Below are positions 49,245 to 58,644 of a DNA stretch of 58,644 bases, one piece after another (positions within the stretch are counted from its first letter, which is position 1; each line of letters begins with the position of its first letter). Source of the stretch: [Haemophilus] felis (GTDB lineage: Bacteria > Pseudomonadota > Gammaproteobacteria > Enterobacterales > Pasteurellaceae); NCBI GenBank assembly GCA_002015125.1, contig MUYB01000028.1, positions 1-58,644 of the forward strand. The letters run 5' to 3'. The position numbers and the translations under genes were made by a program. The notes beneath the pieces are model-generated. The model did no database searches. It was not told the DNA's origin and was given only the letters and a program-made list of their open reading frames with translations.

Positions 49245-49447
49245 TTTTGTTTTCCTTTAATAAAAGTTTGCACTGAAAATAATCGCTAGTTTTATCACCA
49301 CATTCTCAGCTAAGCAATGAAATTTTAGGGATTTTCCAAATAGATTATTTTAATGCCTAAAATAAATAGGAAGACTTTGACCTAACCAATAAAAATAGAT
49401 ACATTAAGCAGGTTTTATTTTTCATTAAAATTCAAGAGAGTCATCAC

Positions 49448-49786
49448 ATGGAAACTGTCAATAAACAATCATTTCAAGAAGTATTAGAGTATGTCCGTAT
49501 GCACCGTCTAAAAAATAAACTTGCCCGAGATCGAGAAGATAATAATCGCAAAATTCGTGATAACCAAAAACGTGTGCTGTTATTAGATAACCTCAACCAA
49601 TATATTCTTGCGGGAATGTCGATTGAGGATGTGCGCGCGATTATTGAAAATATGCGCGAAGACTACGAAAAACGCATTGATGATTACATGATCCGCAATG
49701 CTGAAATCTCTAAACAACGTAGTGAAATTCGCGAAAAAATGAAAGAACAAAAACGCCAACACGCCGAGCTATTGAAAAAAGCCTAA
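49448..49786 (+). CDS. yeeX: DUF496-family protein YeeX
   Basis: Conserved helical cytoplasmic protein of 112 residues, close to E. coli YeeX: the blocks [18 protein letters not shown] and [18 protein letters not shown] match. Predicted long coiled coils. Molecular role unknown. Monocistronic, followed by a hairpin terminator. Confidence 0.93.
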   Translation: METVNKQSFQEVLEYVRMHRLKNKLARDREDNNRKIRDNQKRVLLLDNLNQYILAGMSIEDVRAIIENMREDYEKRIDDYMIRNAEISKQRSEIREKMKEQKRQHAELLKKA

Positions 49787-49821
49787 AGGCGGTTGCCACT
49801 AGTAGAACATTCATTTTCATG

Positions 49822-49860
49822 ATTCCCTCATCTACAAATTCAGTTGAGGGAATTTTGTTT
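49822..49860 (+). terminator. Terminator of yeeX
   Basis: Stem ATTCCCTCA / TGAGGGAAT with a 13-base loop, then TTTTGTTT. Confidence 0.75.
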
Positions 49861-49913
49861 GCGCTTTACAAAGCCAATGATCGTTATTTCATCCTAATTT
49901 ATTGAGGCAAATT

Positions 49914-51011
49914 TTGACATCTATTTCTTCCCAAAGCATTACCCTTGAACCTCAAGATAACGCTCGCTTACAAGCACTTTGCGGTGCCTATGAAGGCAAT
50001 CTACAACTGATCGAAAAATCCTTACAAGTTTCTATCTCTCGCCACGATTTCAATTTTTCCATCCAAGTTTCATCACAGCTTACGCCAGAGCAAGCTCAAG
50101 CCAAGCAACAACATATTGCTACGCTCATTCAAAATCTGTATGACGAAACCCTGGATTCTCAAGGAAAAATAAAAGAATTGGATTTAGAGGAAGTGCATAT
50201 TGCAATACAAGAATCACAAATTGCACAACAGTATCCAGAGCGCGAAGAAAGCAAGGTTTATGCCTCGTCAATTAAAACCAAAAGAGGATTAATCAAACCG
50301 CGCGGTGCAAATCAAATTCAATATTTACATAATATTTTCTGCCACGATATTTGTTTTGGTATAGGCCCCGCGGGCACAGGGAAAACCTTTTTGGCGGTGG
50401 CAGCGGCGGTAGAAGCCTTAGAAAAACAAGAAGTACGCAAATTACTACTCACTCGCCCTGCTGTGGAAGCGGGAGAAAAATTAGGCTTCTTACCCGGTGA
50501 TTTAGGACAAAAAATCGAGCCTTATTTACGCCCTCTTTATGATGCTTTATTTGAAATGCTTGGATTTGAGAAAGTACAAAAACTAATGGAAAGAAATGTA
50601 ATAGAAATTGCCCCTCTTGCCTATATGCGCGGACGAACTCTCAATGACAGCTTCATTATTTTGGACGAAAGTCAAAATACCACTATTGAGCAAATGAAAA
50701 TGTTCTTAACGCGCATTGGTTTCAACTCTAAAGCGGTGATAACTGGGGATATTACACAAATTGATTTACCGCGTAACCAAAAATCAGGATTACGCCACGC
50801 TATGGAAGTGCTAGAAAATATTCCCGAACTCAGTTTTAACTATTTTGCAAGCCAAGATATCGTGCGCCACCCTGTAGTGGCCAAAGTGGTACAAGCTTAC
50901 GATAAATGGGAAGCCGAAGATGAAATTCGTCGAGCAGAACGAGAAGCCATACGCAAACAAGAACGTGAAGCAAAACTCGCAGAAGAACAACAAATTCAAG
51001 AGAATAAATAA
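49914..51011 (+). CDS. ybeZ: PhoH-like ATPase (YbeZ)
   Basis: P-loop ATPase of the PhoH family, about 365 residues, acting with YbeY in RNA and ribosome maturation. The N-terminal domain starts [17 protein letters not shown]; Walker A is [14 protein letters not shown] and Walker [12 protein letters not shown]. The C-terminus is a charged tail of Glu/Arg/Lys repeats. No ATG fits the family start. I use the TTG at 49914, which has GAGG six bases upstream; a TTG at 49902 would place that site inside the gene. The ybeY start follows the stop directly. Confidence 0.92.
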   Translation: MTSISSQSITLEPQDNARLQALCGAYEGNLQLIEKSLQVSISRHDFNFSIQVSSQLTPEQAQAKQQHIATLIQNLYDETLDSQGKIKELDLEEVHIAIQESQIAQQYPEREESKVYASSIKTKRGLIKPRGANQIQYLHNIFCHDICFGIGPAGTGKTFLAVAAAVEALEKQEVRKLLLTRPAVEAGEKLGFLPGDLGQKIEPYLRPLYDALFEMLGFEKVQKLMERNVIEIAPLAYMRGRTLNDSFIILDESQNTTIEQMKMFLTRIGFNSKAVITGDITQIDLPRNQKSGLRHAMEVLENIPELSFNYFASQDIVRHPVVAKVVQAYDKWEAEDEIRRAEREAIRKQEREAKLAEEQQIQENK

Positions 51012-51476
51012 ATGAAAGATGTGATTATTGATTTACAAATCGCTTGTGAACAAGTAGATAATTTACCCACTGAGCAACAAATTCAAACTTGGGCCAATTT
51101 AGCCGTTCAACCAGAATTGGCAGATGTGGAAATCACGGTGCGCATTGTTGATGAAGTGGAAAGCCACGAATTAAATTTAGCCTATCGAGGTAAAGATAAG
51201 CCAACCAATGTTCTTTCTTTTCCTTTTGAATGTCCTGAGGAAGTGCAAATCAATTTATTAGGCGATTTAGTGATTTGTCGCCAAGTAGTTGAAAAAGAGG
51301 CTGAAGAACAAAATAAACTGCTTATGGCGCATTGGGCACATATGGTTGTGCATGGCTGCTTACATTTACTAGGCTATGATCATATTGAAGAGAGTGAAGC
51401 AGAAGAAATGGAAAATTTAGAAACCCAAATTATGCAATCCTTGGGATTTGAAGATCCTTATGCAAGCGAGAAATAA
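51012..51476 (+). CDS. ybeY: Endoribonuclease YbeY
   Basis: Metal-dependent RNase for 16S rRNA 3' maturation and 70S quality control, 154 residues. The zinc motif [15 protein letters not shown] (H3xH5xH) is present, as is the conserved [19 protein letters not shown]. Its stop overlaps the tmcA start (TAATG). Part of ybeZ-ybeY-tmcA; in E. coli the following gene is ybeX, so tmcA is a different third member. Confidence 0.97.
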   Translation: MKDVIIDLQIACEQVDNLPTEQQIQTWANLAVQPELADVEITVRIVDEVESHELNLAYRGKDKPTNVLSFPFECPEEVQINLLGDLVICRQVVEKEAEEQNKLLMAHWAHMVVHGCLHLLGYDHIEESEAEEMENLETQIMQSLGFEDPYASEK

Positions 51477-53419
51477 TGCCATCTCGTCAACTTGCATTAT
51501 TTTCAGGACTCAAACAAGAGTTAATTCCTTTTCTACAACAATATCCTGATCATCTATGGTTAGGTGATATTCCTACTAGCTTGCAAAAGTCCGTTAAAAA
51601 TTCAATTCCCTATATACAAGCTAAAAATCTACTTGGACAGGAATTTAATCTGATTATTTATAATGCTTTGCAAGGTATCAATTTAGAAGCATTAGCCATT
51701 GCAAGTGGCACACTAAAACAATCTGGCTTATTGCTACTCTTATTGCCTGATGCGCAACAGCGCACAAATATTGAAGATCAAGATAGTTTACGTTGGAGCG
51801 GTATAAATACACCAATTTCCACGCCCAACTTTTCCCAACATTTTCAAGGATTAATTGAGAAATTTGCTTTCCCACAATATGAAAAACTACCAACTTTTCA
51901 CCTTGTGGAAGAAAGTGAACCTGCAAAATCAATTACATCACCCACCATAGCACAACAAAAGTTACTGAATAAAATTCAAAATAGCGCTGCTGAATTAATT
52001 ATTCTCACAGCAAAACGAGGACGTGGAAAATCAACGCTACTCGGTTTTTTAGCCTCACAATGGCAACAAAAACAACAACCGTTTTATCTTACCGCGCCCA
52101 ATCGAAATGCGACAAAATCCATTCAAGCTGCAACGGCGCTAGCGCTCCCATTTATCGCACCAGATGAACTCTCTGCACAGCTTACACAAAATCCTGAGGC
52201 ATTTAAGCAGCAGATTCTTGTAATTGATGAAGCCGCTGTGCTCCCCCTCAGTAAGCTAAAACAGTTTAGCCAACATTTTAAACAAGTGATTTTTAGCACC
52301 ACGGTACAAAGTTATGAAGGCACTGGCCGAGGATTTATATTGAGATTTGTCGCGAATTTATCTCGCCCCTTTCAACATTTTAGTTTGCACCAGCCACTGC
52401 GTTGGAAAGAAAATGATGGGCTAGAACAATTTATTGATGAATTGCTATTACTGAATGCGGAAGATAAAGCGCTAATGCCGCTAGCGCCGATGGAGAATCA
52501 ATTAGCGACGGTACAATATATTTCCTGCAATCAACAAGAATTAATTCAACAAGCAAAACTACAGGATTTCTATGGTTTGCTTTGCTTAGCTCATTATCGA
52601 ACATCGCCCATTGACTTGCGGCGTTTATTTGATGCGCCTTCACAACAATTCTATTTAGTTCAACAACAAAATCAGCTTCTGGCTGGAATATGGTCCATAA
52701 AAGAAGGCGATATACAAGATTCGCAGTTGATCCAACAAATCGCTCAAGGTTTACGCCGCCCTCGAGGCAACTTAGTGCCACAAGCCTTATGTTTTCATTA
52801 TGATTTAACTTCAGCTTGCCAATTACGTTCCTTACGAATCTCTCGTATCGCCGTTCACCCACAATGGCAAAGGCAAGGCATTGGGCGGCAATTAGTGATA
52901 GAACTCTGCACTCAAGCACAACAAAATAATATGGACTTTGTCTCTGTTAGCTTTGGTTATAACCAAGAATTGCTCAACTTCTGGAAAAACTGCGGATTTT
53001 CTTTGCTATATTTGGGAGAACATTTAGAAGCAAGTAGCGGCTGTTATTCTTTGATTATGGGAAAGGCACTTTCTTCCGTGGGTCAACAGCTCATCGCGCA
53101 GGGAGAAAAACTATTCAAACGGAATTTCGCATTGCAATCACATTCTTTAAGTTCAATTTTTGCACCAACAGAAGAAATTGATTGGAGATTGCAAGATCAG
53201 GATTTCGCAATGTTAGAAAAATTTGCTAACCAGCACGGCTGCTTATACAGTTGCACACCGGCGCTACGCCGTTTGTCTTATCATAAGACTGATGCACCAT
53301 TAAGTTTCATCGAAGAATTAGATTCTCGACAAATACAAAATATAGGGAAAAAAGCACGATTAAAAATTTATCGCGCAGAAGTAAAGAATATATTGCAAAA
53401 ACTCGGCAAAATTTTATGA
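51476..53419 (+). CDS. tmcA: tRNA(Met) cytidine acetyltransferase TmcA
   Basis: Makes N4-acetylcytidine at the wobble position of elongator tRNA-Met, 647 residues. Domains in order: a DUF1726-like N-terminal region, a helicase-like ATPase with Walker A AKRGRGKSTLLGF and Walker B VIDEAAVLP, a GNAT acetyltransferase domain with acetyl-CoA loop IAVHPQWQRQGIGRQL, and a C-terminal tRNA-binding tail. ATP and acetyl-CoA are the family substrates. Confidence 0.95.
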   Translation: MPSRQLALFSGLKQELIPFLQQYPDHLWLGDIPTSLQKSVKNSIPYIQAKNLLGQEFNLIIYNALQGINLEALAIASGTLKQSGLLLLLLPDAQQRTNIEDQDSLRWSGINTPISTPNFSQHFQGLIEKFAFPQYEKLPTFHLVEESEPAKSITSPTIAQQKLLNKIQNSAAELIILTAKRGRGKSTLLGFLASQWQQKQQPFYLTAPNRNATKSIQAATALALPFIAPDELSAQLTQNPEAFKQQILVIDEAAVLPLSKLKQFSQHFKQVIFSTTVQSYEGTGRGFILRFVANLSRPFQHFSLHQPLRWKENDGLEQFIDELLLLNAEDKALMPLAPMENQLATVQYISCNQQELIQQAKLQDFYGLLCLAHYRTSPIDLRRLFDAPSQQFYLVQQQNQLLAGIWSIKEGDIQDSQLIQQIAQGLRRPRGNLVPQALCFHYDLTSACQLRSLRISRIAVHPQWQRQGIGRQLVIELCTQAQQNNMDFVSVSFGYNQELLNFWKNCGFSLLYLGEHLEASSGCYSLIMGKALSSVGQQLIAQGEKLFKRNFALQSHSLSSIFAPTEEIDWRLQDQDFAMLEKFANQHGCLYSCTPALRRLSYHKTDAPLSFIEELDSRQIQNIGKKARLKIYRAEVKNILQKLGKIL

Positions 53420-53455
53420 TGTAGCGTCGCTATGTTGGTTAGAAAGGAGATGATG

Positions 53456-53632
53456 ATGCTTGAGAAAATCAAAAACCAAATAAAATATCTTTGGTCTGAA
53501 TACAATAAATTCTGTCATGAATTAGGGTTTGATAAAGGTCGAACTTGTCGTTGTGCCCCAATCGTCAAATTTGATGATGACCTAGAGCTAAAAGAAAAAC
53601 CAAAATCCAAGCAACAACAAAAAGAGTTCTAA
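53456..53632 (+). CDS. Small DUF5363-like conserved protein
   Basis: A 58-residue protein starting MLEKIKNQIKYLWSEYNKFCHELGFD, with GRTCRCAPIVKFDDD in the centre and a Lys/Gln-rich tail. Three ATG codons in tandem follow AAAGGAG; the third (53456) has the best spacing. It resembles a short family conserved next to tmcA or priC in Pasteurellaceae; function unknown. Two cysteines (CRC) might bind metal. Confidence 0.7.
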   Translation: MLEKIKNQIKYLWSEYNKFCHELGFDKGRTCRCAPIVKFDDDLELKEKPKSKQQQKEF

Positions 53633-53635
53633 TAT

Positions 53636-53663
53636 GCATAAGGTGGTATCTTCCACCTTATGC
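53636..53663. terminator. Hairpin between the small gene and priC
   Basis: A perfect 11-bp stem GCATAAGGTGG / CCACCTTATGC with a 6-base loop and no clear T-run. It lies between convergent genes and is followed by a TAGCGTCGCTA motif. Confidence 0.5.
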
Positions 53664-53672
53664 CTAGCGTCG

Positions 53673-54206
53673 CTACGCCCCTTCCGTTTCTTCTTTCAAT
53701 AACAAATAGCCTTCTAAATTTTCAATGGCAAGCTCACAGCGGTTGACCCTTTCTTTCTGATAGCTAATCTGTTCAGCTAACAATCTCGAAGGCGCTAAAC
53801 GATATTTATCTTCTAACAACAACACTTTTTCATTCAGAATTTTCAAAAACTCATAATATTGCTCTAAGCGCTCTCTCGGCGGTAATTGATGAACCGCATT
53901 CTTATCCGCTTTTACCGCACCTTTTAATTTCGCTTTCGGCGCTAAACACTCCGATAAACATACATATTGAGAAAGTAATTTCTCCGTTAACATATTTAAC
54001 AACACTTCATCTTGCTCTGATGCTTGGGCAATTTTCTGCAAAGTACTTTGCATTTCTTTTTCATAAAAAGAAAAGGACTGAAAATTTTCGCTAAATACAG
54101 CAGGGTTAAAATTTGGTAACACCAATTTCACTTGATTACGATTTTCAGGAATAGAAAGGGCGCTAATTTGCTGGTTTAATTTTTCGAGCAATTGATCTTT
54201 TGTCAT
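53673..54206 (-). CDS. priC: Primosomal replication protein N'' (PriC)
   Basis: Replication restart factor of 177 residues that helps reload DnaB at stalled forks. It is almost entirely helical, with the family blocks PPRERLEQYYEFLKILNEKV and QISYQKERVNRCELAIENLEGYL in the C-terminal half. Monocistronic. Confidence 0.88.
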   Translation of the reverse strand: MTKDQLLEKLNQQISALSIPENRNQVKLVLPNFNPAVFSENFQSFSFYEKEMQSTLQKIAQASEQDEVLLNMLTEKLLSQYVCLSECLAPKAKLKGAVKADKNAVHQLPPRERLEQYYEFLKILNEKVLLLEDKYRLAPSRLLAEQISYQKERVNRCELAIENLEGYLLLKEETEGA

Positions 54207-54281
54207 TGTTGATAAGTGTTGAGTTTAGAGAAAAGAAAAAGGGATTCTATTCGATCCCTGAAGATTTGCCACTAAATTCCC

Positions 54282-54311
54282 TCAAAAATACGCGTTAAAA
54301 AACGCGTATTA
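54282..54311 (-). terminator. Terminator of the NhaC-family gene
   Basis: Stem AATACGCGTT / AACGCGTATT with a 4-base loop and a T-tail on the minus strand, 20 bp after the stop codon. Confidence 0.7.
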
Positions 54312-54331
54312 ATGAGACAAATTAATTGGTT

Positions 54332-55690
54332 TTATAGATACATAGCTACTAACCAACCAAACACAATCAACGGAATATTGTAGTGGATGAAAGTTGGCAC
54401 AACAGAATCCCAAATGTGATCATGTTTACCATCGGCATTTAAACCTGATGTTGGCCCTAAGGTTGAATCAGATGCTGGAGAGCCTGCATCACCTAACGCC
54501 GCCGCAACACCGACGATAGATACGGTAGCAAGAGGCGAAAAGCCAAGACTCAAACAAAGTGGTACATAGATTGAAGCAATAATTGGCACAGTAGAGAAAG
54601 AAGAGCCAATCCCCATAGTGATAAATAAGCCCACGAGTAACATTAATAACGCCGCTAAACCTTTATTATCAGCACCTAGACCTTGGCTAAAAGTATCCAC
54701 TAGCACAGTTACACCGCCGGTAGCATTAATCACATTAGCAAAACCAGAAGCTGCGATCATCACAAAACCGATCATCGCCATTAAGCGTAGGCCTTGTTGG
54801 AAAATATCGTTGCTTTCTTTTAGTTTAAAAATGCCACAAAGCGCAAAAATAACTAAACCAGCCAAGCCACCAATAATTGTTGAGCTTGTAAATAGTTGTA
54901 GCGCAAAGGTTACAACAATCGCAATCAAGCTGGCGGTTACGTGGAAAGGTTTAATATTTGCGATGTGCTGTTCAATGTCCGTTGTGGTTGGCGCTTGTTC
55001 AACCGCGACATATTCTCTTGGTTTACGATAACTAAAGAAAATCGCGGTCAGTAAGCCTAAAATCATACCTGCCACTGGCACTGCCATCGCTAAAGACACT
55101 TCTGCAACAGAAGTTTGTAAACCAAAGCTAGCGCCCACTTGGTTGATATTTTTAACTAAAACGCTTTCAATAAAAATTTTACCGAAGCCAACTGGTAGCA
55201 ACATATAGGTCGCAGTTAAACCAAAGGTGAGCACACAAGCCACAGCACGGCGGTCTAATTTCAATTTATTGAAAATACTTAGTAACGGCGGTATCACAAT
55301 AGGAATAAAGGCAATGTGAACTGGCAGTAAGTTCTGAGAGGAAATGGAAAATAGCACCAAAATGCCAAGAATAAAGTATTTAAAACCAGCCATAGAACGG
55401 CTATTTGGTTCAGAACCAAGACGTTTAATTACTTTATACGCCAATAAATCCGTTATGCCTGATTTAGAAATGGCAACTGCAAAAGCACCTAAAATGGCAT
55501 AATTCATTGCAACTTCAGCGCCGCCGCCCAAGCCCCCAGTAAAAGTTTTAATAGTTTCGCTGATTCCTAAGTTACCCGTTAAGCCCGCAACCAATGCAGA
55601 AATGACTAAAGCAATCACCACATTGATACGCAATAAGCTAAGAACAAGTAATACAATAATAGAAATCACTACAGGATTCGCTAATAACAT
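54332..55690 (-). CDS. Na+/H+ antiporter family (NhaC/YuiF-like) permease
   Basis: Polytopic inner-membrane transporter of 452 residues with about 12 spans. The duplicated NhaC-type fold shows the motifs [27 protein letters not shown] and [19 protein letters not shown], then [32 protein letters not shown]. It resembles H. influenzae HI0325 and the amino-acid/proton or Na+/proton antiporter group; the true substrate is unknown. No lysine riboswitch is seen upstream. The 253 bp between it and rnt contain only AT-rich promoter-like DNA. Confidence 0.85.
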   Translation of the reverse strand: MLLANPVVISIIVLLVLSLLRINVVIALVISALVAGLTGNLGISETIKTFTGGLGGGAEVAMNYAILGAFAVAISKSGITDLLAYKVIKRLGSEPNSRSMAGFKYFILGILVLFSISSQNLLPVHIAFIPIVIPPLLSIFNKLKLDRRAVACVLTFGLTATYMLLPVGFGKIFIESVLVKNINQVGASFGLQTSVAEVSLAMAVPVAGMILGLLTAIFFSYRKPREYVAVEQAPTTTDIEQHIANIKPFHVTASLIAIVVTFALQLFTSSTIIGGLAGLVIFALCGIFKLKESNDIFQQGLRLMAMIGFVMIAASGFANVINATGGVTVLVDTFSQGLGADNKGLAALLMLLVGLFITMGIGSSFSTVPIIASIYVPLCLSLGFSPLATVSIVGVAAALGDAGSPASDSTLGPTSGLNADGKHDHIWDSVVPTFIHYNIPLIVFGWLVAMYL

Positions 55691-55943
55691 ATTTTGTCCT
55701 CAATTGAATTATGGAAAATGAGAGAAAGTTCACAATTTTAAAAAATTGTCCAAATTAAATTTACTGAAAAAAATTTTTTTGTCTAGCTAATTTTTAAACA
55801 ATTTTTCAGATTGCACTTTCTTTTTTGTCAGAAAACCGCTGGCGCAAGGATGAATAGACCAAATATTTATTGGGATAATTTGTGCTCCATTTGAGTTTTT
55901 GCATCAATGCCTATATGCAAAATTCGCAAACAGGGATTGTGGA

Positions 55944-56600
55944 TTAAACTGGGGAATGAGGAAAACCACCTAATTTTTTTAAGTGATTGATCATATAACA
56001 GAACAGTTCAGCGGTACGTTCTGTATCATACAACGCGGAATGCGCTTGTTTGCCATCAAAGGGAATTTGTGCGCTTTGGCAAGCTTTCACTAGGACAGTT
56101 TGGCCAAACATTAGCCCTGCTAAACTAGCGGTGTCAAAGGCGCTAAAAGGGTGGAAAGGATTGCGTTTAACGCCGGTGCGCTCTGCAGCCGCCATAACAA
56201 AGCCTTGATCGAAAGCGGCGTTATGCGCAACGATAATAGAACGATGACAATCAGCTGCTTTTTGTGCTTTACGCACCATTTTAAATAATTCGCTTATGGC
56301 TTCTGTTTCACTCACCGCCATAGATTGGCGTTCTGCACATTCCAAATCAATGCCATTAAATTTCAAAGATTCAGGATTAATATTCGCGCCCTCAAAAGGT
56401 TGAATATGGAAATGGCATTTTTGATCAGGATATAGCCAACCATTTTCGTCCATTTTTACCGTAATCGCCGCTAACTCTAGCAAGGCATCGGTTTGCGCAT
56501 TTAACCCTGCAGTTTCCACATCAATAATCACAGGAAAATACCCACGAAAACGATGTTTCAGTAAATTATAGTTCAGGGGTTGTTGAATCTCGTCACTCAT
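55944..56600 (-). CDS. rnt: Ribonuclease T
   Basis: DEDD-family 3'-5' exoribonuclease of 218 residues that trims tRNA and other stable RNA 3' ends. Catalytic residues are D27 and E29 ([11 protein letters not shown]), D131 (HNAAFDQGF), H187 and D192 ([15 protein letters not shown]). The N-terminal [12 protein letters not shown] is the family norm. Transcribed alone. Confidence 0.96.
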   Translation of the reverse strand: MSDEIQQPLNYNLLKHRFRGYFPVIIDVETAGLNAQTDALLELAAITVKMDENGWLYPDQKCHFHIQPFEGANINPESLKFNGIDLECAERQSMAVSETEAISELFKMVRKAQKAADCHRSIIVAHNAAFDQGFVMAAAERTGVKRNPFHPFSAFDTASLAGLMFGQTVLVKACQSAQIPFDGKQAHSALYDTERTAELFCYMINHLKKLGGFPHSPV

Positions 56601-56628
56601 TACGGCACTCTTTTTTAAGCTGAAAGAA

Positions 56629-56656
56629 AAAGACCGAGCATAACTCGGTCTTTATT
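56629..56656 (-). terminator. Terminator of the porin gene
   Basis: Stem AAAGACCGAG / CTCGGTCTTT with a 5-base loop and a T-run on the minus strand, about 25 bp after the porin stop. Confidence 0.88.
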
Positions 56657-56679
56657 AATTGCGATTTATTTACACTAAA

Positions 56680-57678
56680 TTAGAAGTGTACGCGTAAACC
56701 AACTTGTACGATGTTATTAGACGTTGCCTTATTCATATCAGCTTTCGTTGTTTTACGTTTAGCACCTTCTAAGAAAGTTTCTACATTTTTGTGTAAATTA
56801 TAACCTGCACCTAAAGCAAACTCACGTGTTTTCTCAGCAAATTTACCCATTTTGTCAGTTCTTTGCACTTCATAGTTAGTATAAACTTTAACCATATCTG
56901 TTACTTGGTATTTCACACCTACTAACAATGCTTTTTCTTTTTGAGTTTTTTCTGCTTTTGCGCCTTTCGCTGTAGAATAATCCACGCCTAACGCTACAGG
57001 ACCAAATGATACTTCTGAAGCCACGGTATATGCTTTACGACTAAATGCTTTGTCAACTTTTTCATTGCTTAAACCCGTTCCAAATTTAACGCCCACATCG
57101 CCAAATTTACGATCGAAGAACGCTGCTAAAACAACTGCGCGGTCATTTAATGCTTTAGAACCGTCTGTCTCATACTTCTTAGCGTCCTTAGCGAATACAT
57201 AGTCAACACCGAATTTGAAGCCACCGAAATCAGCAGAAGTGAAATGAACTACTTTATCACCTTTATTAACAACTTTGTTTACACCACCCAAGTCATAAGT
57301 GTAGTTAGCAACGCCTAAGTCGTCACCGTTAGTTGCTTGTTTACCGAAAGTTAATTGACCAATACCGTCAAAACCAAAACCAGCATAAGCTTTGTCTAAT
57401 GCGACTTCAACTTTTTTCGTTGTTTTATCTTCTTGAGCTAAATTAAGACGAGCATACCCTAAAGCAGATAAACCATTACCTAAATCGTGAGATGCTTTGA
57501 ATTCTAAACGAGAACCGTTTTCTACTAAATCAGTACGTTTGTTAGTTTCTTTTTTCAAAAGGAAACGAACAGAACCTTTAACTTCTACTTTTGTACCATC
57601 TTGATTGTAAACTACTGCTGCGTTTGCAGAAGCTGCTGCTAATGCAGCTACTGCTAATGCTACGATTGTCTTTTTCAT
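56680..57678 (-). CDS. OmpP2-like general porin
   Basis: Outer-membrane porin of 332 residues. A signal peptide (MKKTIVALAVAALAAASANA) precedes the mature start AVVYNQDGTKVEVKGSVRF, and alternating strands run to a C-terminal VGLRVHF with final Phe. This matches the H. influenzae OmpP2/Pasteurella OmpH group of 16-strand trimeric porins for small hydrophilic solutes. A strong promoter lies about 100 bp upstream, fitting a major protein. Confidence 0.93.
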   Translation of the reverse strand: MKKTIVALAVAALAAASANAAVVYNQDGTKVEVKGSVRFLLKKETNKRTDLVENGSRLEFKASHDLGNGLSALGYARLNLAQEDKTTKKVEVALDKAYAGFGFDGIGQLTFGKQATNGDDLGVANYTYDLGGVNKVVNKGDKVVHFTSADFGGFKFGVDYVFAKDAKKYETDGSKALNDRAVVLAAFFDRKFGDVGVKFGTGLSNEKVDKAFSRKAYTVASEVSFGPVALGVDYSTAKGAKAEKTQKEKALLVGVKYQVTDMVKVYTNYEVQRTDKMGKFAEKTREFALGAGYNLHKNVETFLEGAKRKTTKADMNKATSNNIVQVGLRVHF

Positions 57679-57785
57679 AAAATCACTACCTTATGTTGGA
57701 GTTTTATATTTGATTGGAAGAAATATTCACCCAATCGACCAGAGTTACTAACGCTCAATATTGAGCAGCTAATTTAGCGAGTGGA

Positions 57786-57814
57786 AAGATAGCAGAAGAA
57801 AAATTAGTTGTCAA
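57786..57814 (-). promoter_or_regulatory. Strong sigma70 promoter of the porin gene
   Basis: Minus-strand TTGACA (57809-57814), a 17-bp spacer and TATCTT (57786-57791). The start is expected near 57779, giving a leader of about 100 nt with a small hairpin GCTCAATATTGAGC (57757-57770 region). Confidence 0.8.
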
Positions 57815-58049
57815 AAAATTTACAAAACTTTTTCAAGATAACTTTTCATATAAAAATCAACAAGTTACAAAAATCAAAAGAATTTTTTTAGCAAAAAAAT
57901 AAATTTTATAAGCAAATTTTTGCAATTAAATTGAACTTTATAGATTTTTCGTAACACATTGATTTATAATGATTTAAGCAATTTTTATTGAAATTTTAGA
58001 TTCCTGATATTCTCGTCAATCAATCCTTTGAAAAAAGTTCAATATTTTT

Positions 58050-58065
58050 TGTGATCTGTATCACA
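58050..58065. promoter_or_regulatory. CRP-type site upstream of the porin
   Basis: TGTGATCTGTATCACA is a perfect match to TGTGA-N6-TCACA. It lies about 240 bp upstream of the main porin promoter. A weaker minus-strand promoter (TTGACG at 58014-58019, TAAAAT at 57993-57998) would place the site near -71.5. The rest of the gene-free stretch 57815-58150 is AT-rich without other recognisable features. Confidence 0.55.
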
Positions 58066-58150
58066 ATTTCAATAAAAACGTGAAAACTCCCGTTTTTTCC
58101 AACGCCAGCGTGGCGTCGCTACTATAATGATTTACATCCCTAAAACACAA

Positions 58151-58177
58151 AAAAAAGACGCCAAAGCGTCTTTTTTA
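58151..58177. terminator. Terminator of the trimeric autotransporter gene
   Basis: Stem AAAAAAGACGC / GCGTCTTTTTT with a 4-base loop; T-runs in both directions. Confidence 0.9.
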
Positions 58178-58192
58178 GTTTGGTAGGGCTGA

Positions 58193-58644
58193 TTACCAGT
58201 GGTAAGAAGCACCGACGCCAGCACCGAAATCACCTGAGCTGTTTTGTGTACCTGAAACTCGAATGGTGATCTTGCCATTGTCGCTGGTGGCTGAGAAGCC
58301 AAGCGCTACCGCACTTTGACCTTTGTAGTAACCACCTGCCACAGACACATTGCGTTCGCCTGGTAAACGAGTGTGAATTAAGTTTGCCATTGCATAAGCG
58401 CCAGCGACACCCGCACTCAAGCTTTTTGTGGTTTTTTGCAATTTAGCGTCGATGCCTCGTTCTAAACGATACACTTGAGAACCGTTCACTGCATCAGTAC
58501 TATCCTCAGCAATACGTCCATCTGCGACGCCAGAGATGCGTACTGGTTGTCCACCTTCTTTAGACAACACCAAATCACCTTGGTTGTTAGTTGCCAAAGT
58601 AGGACCATTTTGACCTAACTTAACGTGTAGAAGATCAGACTTGA
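58193..58644 (-). CDS. Trimeric autotransporter adhesin, C-terminal part (YadA-like)
   Basis: The frame is open to the window edge, so only the last 150 residues are seen. A neck/head motif (DSTDAVNGSQVYRLERGID) leads to a short coiled coil and the four-strand YadA anchor (KSLSAGVAGAYAMANL...SVAGGYYKGQSAVALGFSATSDNGKITIRVSG...GAGVGASYHW). The terminal aromatic residue is usual for trimeric anchors. The apparent start at a TTG (58597) is internal to the gene. It contains the only perfect Haemophilus-type uptake word I found (AAAGTGCGGT complement near 58309). The full adhesin may be long, as for HMTp210 or Hia proteins. Confidence 0.92.
   Translation of the reverse strand, partial: KSDLLHVKLGQNGPTLATNNQGDLVLSKEGGQPVRISGVADGRIAEDSTDAVNGSQVYRLERGIDAKLQKTTKSLSAGVAGAYAMANLIHTRLPGERNVSVAGGYYKGQSAVALGFSATSDNGKITIRVSGTQNSSGDFGAGVGASYHW

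Noticed and set aside
55691..55943. Possible lysine riboswitch before the NhaC-family gene
   Set aside because: Relatives sometimes have one upstream of nhaC-type genes, but none of the conserved L-box segments are visible; the DNA is simple AT-rich.
58123..58128. Perfect TATAAT on the plus strand near the CRP site
   Set aside because: There is no matching -35 and a terminator follows within 25 bp with no gene, so it is probably fortuitous.
58308..58317. Haemophilus-type uptake signal AAAGTGCGGT
   Set aside because: A single perfect copy in 58 kb is not evidence of a dense USS system here; similar words near 3651, 18741 and 34652 are imperfect.

Overview
This window looks like the chromosome of a Pasteurellaceae bacterium (Haemophilus, Avibacterium, Gallibacterium or Aggregatibacter type). 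The evidence is an OmpP2-like porin, a short TyrR without its N-terminal sensory domains, an HI1248/HI1249-like metal transporter pair, EttA, Uup, YgjV and TrpR of the family type, an AT-rich genome, and surface genes carrying simple-sequence repeats. I cannot fix the genus. Only one perfect Haemophilus-type uptake word (AAAGTGCGGT) was seen.

Layout. 0-5 kb (minus): a type I secretion operon (TolC-like, LapB-like ABC exporter, HlyD adaptor) with no substrate gene in view. 5-11.5 kb (minus): topA, tyrR, then ycjX-ycjF. 11.7 kb (plus): periplasmic protease HtrA. 13-19 kb (minus): thrL-thrA-thrB-thrC with an attenuator, then a phosphopantetheinyl transferase. 19-22 kb (plus): yggS-slt-trpR. 22.2-22.4 kb: a small IS200/IS605 deletion derivative that keeps both end hairpins and an omegaRNA-like right end but has no TnpB. 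22.6-29.6 kb: an Nramp-like transporter, an NCS2 purine permease, suhB, tldD and a Ni/Co-type transporter with a DUF1007 partner. 29.8 kb: a candidate small RNA. 30-34 kb: ettA (richer in G+C than its surroundings), an AT-rich phosphoethanolamine transferase gene with 21 in-frame CTAT repeats, ygjV and metR. 34.8-39.5 kb: csdE-csdA-nuclease, then lrgA-lrgB-dgt. 39.5-44 kb: a degenerate copy of the 5' third of uup, a coiled-coil autotransporter whose promoter spacer holds a G8 tract, then intact uup. 44-49 kb: aroA, hisC, an SDR, a HigBA toxin-antitoxin pair and serC. 49-54 kb: yeeX, phoH-ybeY-tmcA, a small DUF5363-like gene and priC. 54-58.6 kb: an NhaC-family antiporter, rnt, the porin, and the membrane anchor of a trimeric autotransporter that runs off the right edge.

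Most of the window is housekeeping: amino-acid synthesis (thr, aro, his, ser) with its regulators (tyrR, trpR, metR), cell-wall turnover, RNA and ribosome maintenance, and transport. The accessory interest is a set of cell-surface functions that could vary by slipped-strand mispairing: a lipooligosaccharide phosphoethanolamine transferase (CTAT repeats), an autotransporter (G8 in its promoter), and a type I secretion adaptor (G8 in its coding sequence). A 9-mer, GCTRGCGCC, is strongly over-represented across the window and has no explanation among the annotated features.
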